NCBI GenBank assembly: GCA_014058105.1
Contig: JACGCM010002082.1
Location: 2,294,001-2,358,000 of the forward strand
DNA: 64,000 nt
Reading direction: 5' to 3'
Source: Kingdonia uniflora
Lineage: Eukaryota; Streptophyta; Magnoliopsida; Ranunculales; Circaeasteraceae
A model generated the notes under the pieces. That model was not told the origin of the DNA. It did no database searches and saw nothing but the letters and a program-made list of their open reading frames with translations. The position numbers and the translations under genes were made by a program. Shown piece by piece: positions 22,990 to 33,300 of this stretch. The number at the start of each line of letters is the position of its first letter. Position 1 is the stretch's first letter.

Positions 22990-23259
22990 GCAAATCAAGG
23001 TTGGCACCTGAAAATATAAAATCTTATGGATACTCTCTATTTGGTATTTTTATTTCATTGTGATATTGTGGACACTTTTTCTTAACTCGTATGAAATGTC
23101 ATAGTTATTGGCAGTCAATTATCATTTAGACGATAGACAGACGGTATAAACATAAGTACATAAGAGCATCTGCAGCAGTTGGAGGGTGAATTTGCCCAAA
23201 TTGACTCCAAAAATCAATCCACCCCATAGCAGTTAAGCTCAAAATCAAGGTGAATATTA

Positions 23260-23450
23260 GCCACCGGAGTTCTGAACTGCGGGGCACAATCTACGTCCCA
23301 GATTAAGCCACGTCTCAATATCCTAAACGTTCAATCCCCACGCACAGTTCTGAATTGCGGGGCAAGGAGATCCAATCAGATTAAGCCACATAACTATTTT
23401 TTTTAATTAATGTCGCGCAGCTCAGAGCTGCACGGCAAGAGCTTGCATAA
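23260..23450. repeat. Subterminal GCAGTTCTGAACTGC palindromes, left end
   Basis: Three imperfect palindromes with the same core and the same GGGGCA or ACGGCA tail: near 23264-23287 (GAGTTCTGAACTGCGGGGCA), 23344-23363 (CAGTTCTGAATTGCGGGGCA) and 23417-23439 (GCAGCTCAGAGCTGCACGGC). Confidence 0.75.
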
Positions 23451-23599
23451 AATTGCCTTCGAATTGCCACAATCTTTCACTCATTTTGCTAAGTATCCAT
23501 ATTTGCTTATAGTTTAAACACTCAAACCCAACTTCTTTCTCAAGTTTCCTAACCCTTACTTTTTCCTAATAATTCAATCCCATAATCCATATATTAACA

Positions 23600-25581
23600 A
23601 TGTCGGGACCTAGTCATGCTATTCCCAAAACTAGACGTAATCCAAATGATGAAGTTAAATGAAGGGGTAAATAATTGGTCACGAATATGTGGTTATTACA
23701 CCTCACGCCGGATAATGATCCTGCCCCAACCCTTAAGGATTTGCATCGAGTGGATATCCTCCCGGACAGCTGGGTCCACATTTTCATTGGATCAGAAGAA
23801 TTGCCAGTAAGTTTTGTGTGTAAAATTTATGTCTTATTAACGTTATTTGTCAAATGTTCGACGAAATGTCCGAATGAAAATTTAATATGTTAATGTGTTG
23901 TTTTTGCAGAACCGAGATAAAATACAATGTAGGGGATCACTGGATAAGGTATTAAAGTGGTACTAATGGATTGCCAGGTATCCCACATTGAAGAGGTTGG
24001 TCGACAATATGGGTTTTAAAGAGTTTTTGGGGATTAAAACGGGAAACTCAAATAACCACTTAATTCATGCTATCGTAGAATGGTGGTGGTCTTCCACCCA
24101 TACATTTTTACTTCCCTTGCGGGGAACTTGGCGCTACGCTGTTAGACTTTATCATGCTAGCAGGCATAAGTTTTGGGGTGGGTTTCAAACTCCTGTACGA
24201 CGATAAGTACTCGGTGTTTGAAGAAGCACAAACATTGTTCCCCGGAATCATAACGGTCGACATCAGGTACGGTAATATCATTCTAGCTTATTTAAAAACT
24301 TGGAGAGACGCTTTGAATCCTCAAACCAACATTTACAACCAAGACATGAATCTCGTGTATGCGTGGGCATTTACTGTATACATGATGGGTAATATCTTCT
24401 TCTCGAATGCTAACACATCTCTGTCGACCGGTTATCTTGCAGCTTTGACAAACCACTAAATTCTAGGTGCGTCGAGGTTCGACTAGGGTACCCCAATCAT
24501 GGCGGCTTTTTATTAGGGACTAGATGAAGTCAAGGGGAAGAGATCAATCACAGGCTTTTATGCTCTATTAGAGTTTTGGTTCTTCGAGTATTATTGCGTT
24601 GGAATGTATCTGGTCAAGGTAAACAACTTCAACCATGTTTATCCTCGTATGGGTGCGTGGAGAGATAAAAGGGCTAGTTTAGGGGATGGGATCCATAATT
24701 CATTTGCTGTGATCAGAGAAATGATAGAATGGAAGAATAAAACCAATATTAATTGGCAACCATGGGTTAGGTCTAGATAAGCAATCCATCCAGAGGTAAG
24801 AGTTGCCACAAAGCTTAGTGAAAGAAGGGTTCCATTAGTTCCAGTCCCATACGGGAACAATATGCTTTGGTATTTAAGAGACCGGTGTATGCGTCAGAAC
24901 ACCGGGGTTGATAGTGTTCCCTATGACCCCTCACAAGAGATAATAGAATTTTTTCGGTACGATCTACTGCTTTATCAAGAACTGAAAGAGGTGAACTTCT
25001 ATGGTGGACACAATTACATCGTTGCTGACGTGGATTACATGACATTTTAGCGTTTGGCTCATCCAAATCCCAAGATCGGTTGTAGTTTAGTGAAGAGGAC
25101 CAGGAATATTTGGATGGTCGTGCATAATCTAGTAAGGCCTGATGTTTCTCTGCCACCTAATTCGAGTTTAGCCACGTCTTCTCAGGTACAAAACTATGGT
25201 GTTGAGGCATACGGCGAGGAAGTGGGGGATCTGGGATGGTTCATGGAGATGGCAGGAAGCAGTTGAGAACGTAGACTGCTACCGATCCTGGCCATGCAGG
25301 TACCACACCCGTGTCCACTTAGGTATAATGTGGATGAGTTGTAGCATCAAAACCAAGGAATGCGGTATGTAACATATGAAGATTCGAGGTAATACTTTCA
25401 ATGCATAGAAGAGTTATAGGAATAGCTGCAGCAGGAGGATGAGATTATTCGAGTCACGGGAGAGGGACTAGCTGATATGTCTATCAATTATCAAACAGAG
25501 CCGAAAGTTCAATGTACCTATGACGAGTGTCTCGCCCATACCAAACGCGCCCACCAGACGAAGAGAAGTCGTCCCACTTAA
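23600..25581 (+). pseudogene. Plant mobile domain gene inside the PIF-like element
   Basis: ATG at 23600 opens MSGPSHAIPKTRR; after a frameshift/stop it continues with HRVDILPDSWVHIFIGSEEL to a GTAAG donor near 23808, and an exon follows TTTTTGCAG near 23910. The PMD core is clear: LIHAIVEWWWSSTHTFLLP, then across a one-base shift ELGATLLDFIMLAGISFG, AWAFTVYMMGNIFF, and after stops SITGFYALLEFWFFEYYCVG. The tail (NNMLWYLRDRCMRQNTGVD, NFYGGHNYIVADVDYM) and a basic end (KRAHQTKRSRPT) reach the TAA at 25579-25581. Many shifts and stops make it a pseudogene. It is a different, diverged member from the PMD gene in the neighbouring MULE. Confidence 0.75.
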
Positions 25582-26340
25582 ACTATGTTTTATTATGTTT
25601 TGTTTAGACTATCGAGTTTATGTTATGTTATGTTTAGACTATCGAGTTTATATTATGTTTTCTTCAGAACAATTGATATGCTATGCTTAAACTATGTTGA
25701 TTTGATTATGCATTATGTTTAAACTTGTGTTTGCTTCAAATACTAGGTTTCATTCAAGTGTTTGAATGAAATTTCCTGTAGAGAGGAGTTGATAAAACAA
25801 CTAATTATGATAATATTGTAATATTTTGTTGGTGTTTGATGAAATGCCTAAACGAACAAGGAGAAAAATAAAACTAAGTATGAAGAGATGCACACACAAT
25901 AAAGGGCACATCAGGTGTTTGAGGAAATGCATCAAAGAAAAAAAACAAAGTATGGAGAAGGGAAGCAAAGGCAAAAGTTGCAAGCTCTTGCCGCACAGTT
26001 TAGAATTGTGTGGCAACTTTGGGAGACACGTGGCTTAATCTGGTATCGCCTTTTGCTCTTTTTCTTCCGCTTCTCCCATCTCCATGAGAACCTTGCTATA
26101 CTCATGCATCATCATAGTATAATGTCGGAAGAGCTCTTCGCTTCTAGACGATGATGACAAGGATGAGAGTGATGGGTCAGACATGATTAGGTCTTCCAAA
26201 ATTAGATCAGACATGATTGGGCGAAATTGATAACAAGATAATAAAGTAGAGTTTAGAAGATGAATGGTTTTTAAGATAATAGAGTTGAGTGCAGAAGAGT
26301 AAAATAATAGAGTGTACAAGATAAATGAGTTTTATAGATG
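25582..26340. other. Non-coding 3' part of the PIF-like element
   Basis: Starts with a short direct repeat of about 37 bases (TTTAGACTATCGAGTTTAT at about 25602 and 25635). One palindromic copy (CGCACAGTTTAGAATTGTGTGGCA) lies at 25992-26015. A minus-strand frame (26035-26319) with a Ser-rich, then Glu/Met-rich peptide has no recognisable domain and is not called a gene. Confidence 0.45.
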
Positions 26341-26344
26341 AACA

Positions 26345-26715
26345 AAACTAACCGTTGAGCTTCTTGTCAAACAAGTTTGGTAAAAAAACTAGTCGTTCAG
26401 CTTCTTGTCAAACAAGTTTGGTAAAAAACTAGCCGTTGAGCTTCTTGTTAAACAAGTTTGGTAAAAAACTAGCTGTTGAGCTTCTTGTCAAACAAGTTTG
26501 GTAAAAAAACTAGCCGTTGAGCTTCTTGTCAAACAAGTTTGGTAAAAAAACTAGCCGTTGAGCTTCTTGTCAAACAAGTTTGGTAAAAAAACTAGTCGTT
26601 GAGCTTCTTGTCAAACAAGTTTGGCCAACAAATTAGCCATTGAGAGATGCTTGCCGAACAAGTTTGCCCCAAAATATAGCCGTTGAGGTTCTTGTTGAAC
26701 AAGTATGCCTAAAAC
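26345..26715. repeat. Tandem array of a ~40-bp unit, about nine copies
   Basis: Unit ACTAGCCGTTGAGCTTCTTG followed by TCAAACAAGTTTGGTAAAAA. The first seven copies are nearly identical; the last two (26635-26715) are diverged and slightly longer. Each unit contains a small inverted repeat CTTGT-CAA-ACAAG. Confidence 0.9.
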
Positions 26716-26779
26716 TATAGGCCTTCTGATCACCAAAAAACAAAACCAAGTATGGTGAGGGGAAATATTGACATTTTCA

Positions 26780-26990
26780 TGCAGGTAGCTGCGCAGTTTA
26801 GAACTGCGTGACAAAAACTAGCCGTTAGCCAAGTTTGAATCCCAACCGTCCACGTATCTTCATCTGGAGCGTACACTCTACGCATAGTTTTGAAATGCGG
26901 GGCAGGAGAGCCACTTAAAGCTTGACAAGTGTTATCATTCTATTGGGTTAAAGGCTACGTGCATTTCTGAACTGCGCGACATCAATTCAC
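26780..26990. repeat. Subterminal GCAGTTCTGAACTGC palindromes, right end
   Basis: Three copies: about 26789-26812 (GCGCAGTTTAGAACTGCGTGACA), 26878-26902 (CGCATAGTTTTGAAATGCGGGGCA) and 26958-26981 (GTGCATTTCTGAACTGCGCGACA). Same motif as at the left end. Confidence 0.72.
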
Positions 26991-27307
26991 TAAAAATCCA
27001 CCTAGAGGGTGGTGAGACCACCCTCAAGGTGGGTTTGGGGTGGCCACATTAGCTCCTCCATCTAGCTGCTGTGGTGGATTGGTGTTTTGGAGGGTGGAGG
27101 ATTGGATTCACCTCGCCACCTCATCCTGCACCTAGCTTTGCTGGAGGTGCTCTAATGCACTTACGAAGCCAAATGACAATTGTGACCGAAGACCTAGCTT
27201 TACCTCCAGATAGACTTCATTTTTAAACAGACACTATGAGCGCCCGTGGACATTTGTTCTAAGAACTCCAGTTTCTGTAAATTGTTCTCAAGTTCAAACA
27301 TAGAGAA

Positions 27308-30300
27308 ATGGTGAAGAAGATCCCCGTCAAATACTCTGTGGTAACTTTAACAACTCTCTCTTTGTTTCTCTATTAGTTGTGAGTTGTTAACTGAGTTCTT
27401 GAGCAGGTGGACGCGTTCACAGACTCACCATTCAAAGGAAACCCAGCTGCGGTTTGTTTATTAGAAGAAGAGAGAGATGAGAAGTGGTTGCAATTAGTTG
27501 CAACCGAGTTCAACATCTCTCAAACATGTTACTTAACTCGGTTAATAACTAACTCAAACATCCATGATGATGACTCGGTGAATCTGATCAATCCAAGGTT
27601 TCGTCTTAGATGGTTCACTCCTGTTGCAGAGGTTCACTTACTTAAACCCCTACTTTTGTTCTTCATCATATAACATTTTTATTTTATTTAATAGTATTGT
27701 GAAATTGAGTTCTAGGGTTTGCTTTTTTTAGGTGTAATGAAATTGAGGCACATTGAGGTTGTCTAATATATGATTTGTTCGTGAAAAATTATATATTGGA
27801 CGTGTTTATTTATTCATTTGTATACTGACGGTTCAGCAAATCCTTTAGGAGTTTCAAATGCCCGGTAGTTGCGAGTTACTTCCTGTGATTTAGTCACCAT
27901 TTATTTAGAATGTACGTGCTGGGGCTGTGAGGTTTTTTTACAGCAGAAATGTATGAAACAGAGAAATATATTAGAGTTGGGGCGATTGAATTTATCTAGA
28001 TGGATTGGTGTATTGAATTTGTAAACATATTAGAAGAGAATATGTCATAAAAACAATGCCATAATTATTCTAAAATTAGTGACTAAAGGAAATAGTTAAC
28101 CAAAGTTAAGATAACCTCGATAGCCTCAAACTCATCGCAAACTCGTCAAAGCTTGGAAGTTGGAATAGGAGAAGAAAAATAGTTGTTTTTACCCTCAATT
28201 AAAATGTTGAAGATCACTCCTAGGAAAAAAATCATTGTTTTTTTTTCATGCTAAGTGGCCCGGATCGCATTATGGATTATCCTCCATTTGCATTTACCTC
28301 TCATTGAAGTCTCATGGTCAACCCTTCTTCCGTGGGCACAATAATTTTCTTTGTATAAGTCATAAGCATAACCCGTGTCAGTTTTCCTGTCAGAGAATGT
28401 CCTAAAATTAGCTCATCCAAGAACCATGAATTTACAGGTAATCAGTAGACTCAGCATTGAACTTACTTGCAAGTATGTTAAAGAATATCTTCTAAGGTCC
28501 TTATACAGCCGTATAAGGACACGGCGTTCTATCAACTGGTAATAGAACCGTACTTTTTATAATTGGTTGGGTTTTATGGAACTACAAGAGCATCTTGATT
28601 GTTGGACCGAAAGGCCGAGGCTGGGTTTTATGGAACCCAGCCTGGAAACTTCAAAAAAGAGATTGAAGTTCGAAGACATGGCGTCTAGAAACTGGTAAAA
28701 GAACCATACTTCTTATAATTGGTGGGCTTTATGGAAGGAGAAGAACATCTTTGGCAGTTGGACAGGAAGGATAAGGCTATAGAAGTGTTCATCTTGAACA
28801 TCTATGCGTTAATTTTATATTAGTATTCCTTTCTGAAGTTGAGGGACTGAGGTTTGAAGGTTTCATGGCGAGACGGAGGACTTCAGACTCAGATACGATG
28901 CGATGCTTTGATTTTATAGTTACAATTATATTTTCCTTTGCCTTCATGTTGACCAATAATTATTCTTATCCCGCTGAAAGAAAACTAGTAGTAGGATTTA
29001 GGGAGAAGCACATTTTCTTAGTAAATTGCTCCGATCATTCTTATTTCTTAAGAATTTCGTATCTAGAGGGTTCAATACCATAATTTGCAGTGGCTACTGA
29101 TCTGCAGAAAGTATCTTTTTTTTTTCGTGCATTTCCATAACTGTACTTGCCTCTTAAGGTTATGTTCATAATATATTTTTTCTGTGGCTAACCACGCACA
29201 CGTTCGGTTAGCAAATTGGTTCTTGCTTAACTGGATGAAATGCATCCTTCCCTTCTTGCTTAAGAGGCAAGTACACTTATGGAAATGCACGAAAAAAAGA
29301 GATTTCCCTTCTTGCCACAGAAAGTGCCTCATTAACTTTGTAAGATTCAATTAAGTCAGAATAAATATATGTAGTACAGTGAGGGAAATGGTCCATGTTC
29401 TTTTGTTTGCACCATCCTGGTGATATATCCTTTAGGATGAAATAAATTAGCTTGATGATTGATGTTGACTGCTAAGTAGAGACCTCACATTCTTCATGCA
29501 TGTGCAGGTCAAACTTTGTGGTCATGGAACAATAGCAGCCGCACATGTTCTCTTTAAATCCGGTACAATAACAACTGCCGTTATTGAGTTTGTTACTCTG
29601 TCTGGTCTTTTGACAGCTAAGAAGGTAGTTGAAGTTGGGAGATTAGATTCATCAAAGTTCTCAGATGGTTGCACTGAAGAATACTCTATTGAATTGGACT
29701 TCCCTACAGTTGCAGTGCTTGAATGTGCTCCCCTGGAGATTCCATCAATTCCTGCAACTCTTAATAATGTTCTAGTGATGAATATGAAGAAAACAGCTAC
29801 TGAAGGAGACATAATTGTACCGACTCAAACCTCTTTTTTTTTATTATCATTAACTTTCAATTGTTTGTTTCTTTTGAGCTCACTGAGATTACTTTGGACC
29901 ATTAGTAGTTGGACTGAACTGTTTTTCTCGTAGGTCGAGCTCTCGTCGGGTGAAGCTGTAGTGAATTTACAACCACAATTTGATGAAATTGAGAAATGCT
30001 CTGCAAGAGGAGTTATTGTAACAGGGGTAGCTCCCACTGGATCTGGATTTGATTTTTTCTCCCGCTTCTTCTGTCCAAAGTTTGGTATCAACGAGGTAAC
30101 ACTTGCGATATACTGTCTTTTGAGTCAAATTGATGTAGATTTTAATAAGACACTTACACAAATATTTAGTTTCTTGCATCTTCATGACAAACAAATTACA
30201 CGTCACGTCAACTTGTGATGTTTGTTGTCTTGCACAAATATTTAGTTACCGAGGGGTAATTAAGTCTCCATGACAAACAATACATGTGTAATATTGTAAA

Positions 30301-33300
30301 GATCAACTGTTGCCCCTATTCCTTTTTTTCCCTTTAGAATTGCATTCTCACTATCTATACAAATACTTAGCTGTCAAGTTTTTCTGTTTTTTGTTTTCTG
30401 TAATCCTACTAGTTGTTACCAAAGATATTGGCGAATTCAAAGGCTAGATAGATAAAATTTGTTCTGTGAGACGGCATAAATTTCTGCCTCATTGTATGCA
30501 TTTCTAAATATTTATCTTCTTTATCCCATAAATTTTTCTCCTAGAGTTCGTAACACATAATTATTGGTTCTTATGCATTTGTTATAGACATAGCGTATAC
30601 AAGTAATAAGGGGCAAGTATCTCTATTTTTAATTCTGATATTTTAGTTTATGGATGATAACTTGCGCCAACCCTCCACTTTTGTTTTCTCTAAACACGAT
30701 TGTTTTAGCTAACCGTGAGCAATGTTTACAAGACGCTGCATTCATCTGCATATTACAAACCAAAAAAAGAAAACTTTTGGAAACCACGTCCACATGCCAT
30801 TCGTAAAAGTTCCGTGATGTTCTTCACGGCCAAACCTGATTGTGTCATTCTTAAGTTCATCTGGCTTGTAATATGCTTCCTAAGGTTTGCCCTCGTTTAG
30901 CACTGCAAAATGCTGTAAGATACAGTGAATAATTCCCACTATGTATGATATCCTCCAAAAGGCAAACTTAGTTACTCTTTCCCTAGGAAAACGAGAAGTG
31001 GACTGGGTTGAAATGTTAACCTTATCATACTGTATCTCCTTGCAAGCTTTATCCCGAGAAAGGAGTAGGTGTACTAGCACATGCAGGTTGTCCTTGCGAA
31101 TTTGGTTCTCTATGATACAATGTTTAACTAAAGTTTATCGCAACAAAAGTTTACCACAATAGTGACAACACAACCTAGCATGTTAATAAACTAGTACTAC
31201 CCGTGGCTCGCCACGCTGAATATGTTGACGCGCTTCGGCTCTTTAAAATATGCCCATCATCGCGCATTCGGCGCTAAAACTCAATAAAAAATATTTTTGT
31301 TCACATTCGATGACATAATTATGTAGGGAGTCAAATATTTTAAAAAGAGATCTCATAAAGCAGATAGTTTGAAATATATCCCCATAAAATCTTGAAAAAA
31401 AATCTAACTTAGTCCCTTTTTTAACCATTTCCATCTTAGTGACAACCAACATAAATTGGAGATGAACGACACTACGTGCACTTACAAACTAAAATCATTA
31501 TGGATAAACTGCATCAAGTGCACACAACTTTTCATACACCTTCCATCATATACATTAAACACCAATATTCAGCAAACATGTAATGTAGCATGTGAAAAAG
31601 AAAACGGTATGAAAAGCACATTAGAGCATTCATCTTCCAACCTCAGCTAATTGGGACGACTTATTATAAACTCCAGATCAATTAAAAGTAACTTAAAATG
31701 TAACCACTTCGCATTGGTTGGTTAAGAACGATAATCTAGTAGGATTTTTGCATTTTGACTTGGCTACAAAATCTATAGGAGCAATAATCTTAACTGATAT
31801 CCCTTGCCTCTTCTGATTCATGTACTCATTCTGTGTGACACCAACTCGAAGTAGATAGGGGACACACGTAGCTTCCTTCAACTTCAAATGGAATAAATCT
31901 AGATCCTGTGGAATAAGTAGGTACAGAAAAAGTACAAATTTTAGTAAACATTAAATTGGATTCTATGATGATAACCATGTAGAACCTATCACCATGTAAT
32001 CATATATCTAGACAAATTGAACTACAAAATCAAACTAGTGGTCCATTGATCATATAATACCTGATTTCGCTTTAAATCAAAATTGGAATCACCGAAAAGA
32101 ACCAAACAGAGAGAGAGATTGTAACAATCTTGATTTTCACACAATTTCAATGATCGAAACCTTAAACCCACTAACGTTTTCATCATCAAATCTTCGAATT
32201 GAACATAGAAAACAAAAGGTTGCAGATGTTGTATTTGGGAGAGTAGGAAGTTTAAGGGAGTTATGAGAAAGAAAGAGACGACGGATTGATGGAGTATTTG
32301 AGAGAGGGAGGTACTTCAGAGATGAAAAGATGCTTCAGAGAGATGCTTTGGGAGAGAGAGACGAATTGGGAGGAAGGGAGTCAGGATGATTTGTATTGAG
32401 GGAGAGAGGTGCTAAGACTAAATTACCCTTATTCTAGGTTTTGTCTAAAATACCCTTAAAATGTTTAGTCCTACCGAGAGCAAAATAGATATAGGCCATT
32501 AATCTGGCTATATTTAACCAATCTCCATAAAAATTCATTAAATCTTAACCCCTCTTTGTCTTGGGGACAATGACAGACTTGTCTATTTAAAAAATACCGT
32601 TCTCTAATGTATAGTAGACTAGTGCTACCGGAGTTGCCTCTTTTATAATAAAATAAATCCCATACTGTTTTGGGTGTTTTGAGAATGTTAAAAGTTAAAA
32701 CCAATTATCTCTTTTTACTATCAAATTATCGTGATATTTTGGTTATAAATTGATAAAATCATGATACATTAACGGTTTTTTGCGACAAAACTAAGCATTG
32801 GCGAACCACTGATAATATCATCAAAGTACCAAACCGACAAAAAAAATCTTGATATTTATCATGGTATGATGAATTTGTCATGGGTATTTTAATTCATGGT
32901 TTCAAATGAGTCAATTTTTTCTCAACCTTGAACAAATCTCAAAGAACCTATAACAAGTAATATATTTAAATTAGCATCATGTCAATTACATGGCATTCAC
33001 CGTGACGTGACCAAGTCATGGATGACAATAATTTTTAACATAAAGTCAAGCTTCTTCGGCACTATCTATAATTTTGCACTCTAAATTCTTTTTTAACAAC
33101 AATATATACCACATTATAGCGGAAAATAAGAATAAGATGCTAAACTCAATCCCATAAATTTTCTTCTTCGTAAATGCCAAAGTATTATATATTCTTGGTT
33201 GGAGTATTTTTGTTACAAAAATTCGGTAATGAAAACGAATTATATTTTTTCATCAAAACTTGTACATAATTTTAATTCTGTCTACCGTTCTCATGAATCA

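Larger units (their letters stand above)
23164..27152. mobile_element. PIF/Harbinger-like non-autonomous DNA element carrying a PMD gene
   Basis: Left end GAGCATCTGCAGCAG; right end, read inwards, GAGCACCTCCAGCAA. Both are flanked by TAA (23161-23163 and 27153-27155), as for PIF/Harbinger elements, whose plant members often begin GAGCATCTCCA. Within about 300 bases of each end lie palindromic repeats of the GCAGTTCTGAACTGC type. The interior has a decayed plant mobile domain gene and a 40-bp tandem array. No transposase is recognised, so it would depend on another element. Superfamily assignment rests on the short ends and three-base duplication, so it is less secure than the element borders. 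Confidence 0.68.

Noticed and set aside
26035..26319. Possible N-terminus of a PIF-type transposase
   Set aside because: Only a Ser-rich and Glu/Met-rich peptide of 95 residues; no catalytic or Myb residues, so no call.
26345..26715. CRISPR-like array
   Set aside because: Units are head-to-tail without unique spacers, in a plant transposon; it is an ordinary tandem repeat.
28865..29083. Frame starting MARRRTSDSDT in PhzF intron 2, also partly present at 51374
   Set aside because: Present in both copies only because the intron was duplicated; no splice links to exons and no recognisable domain.
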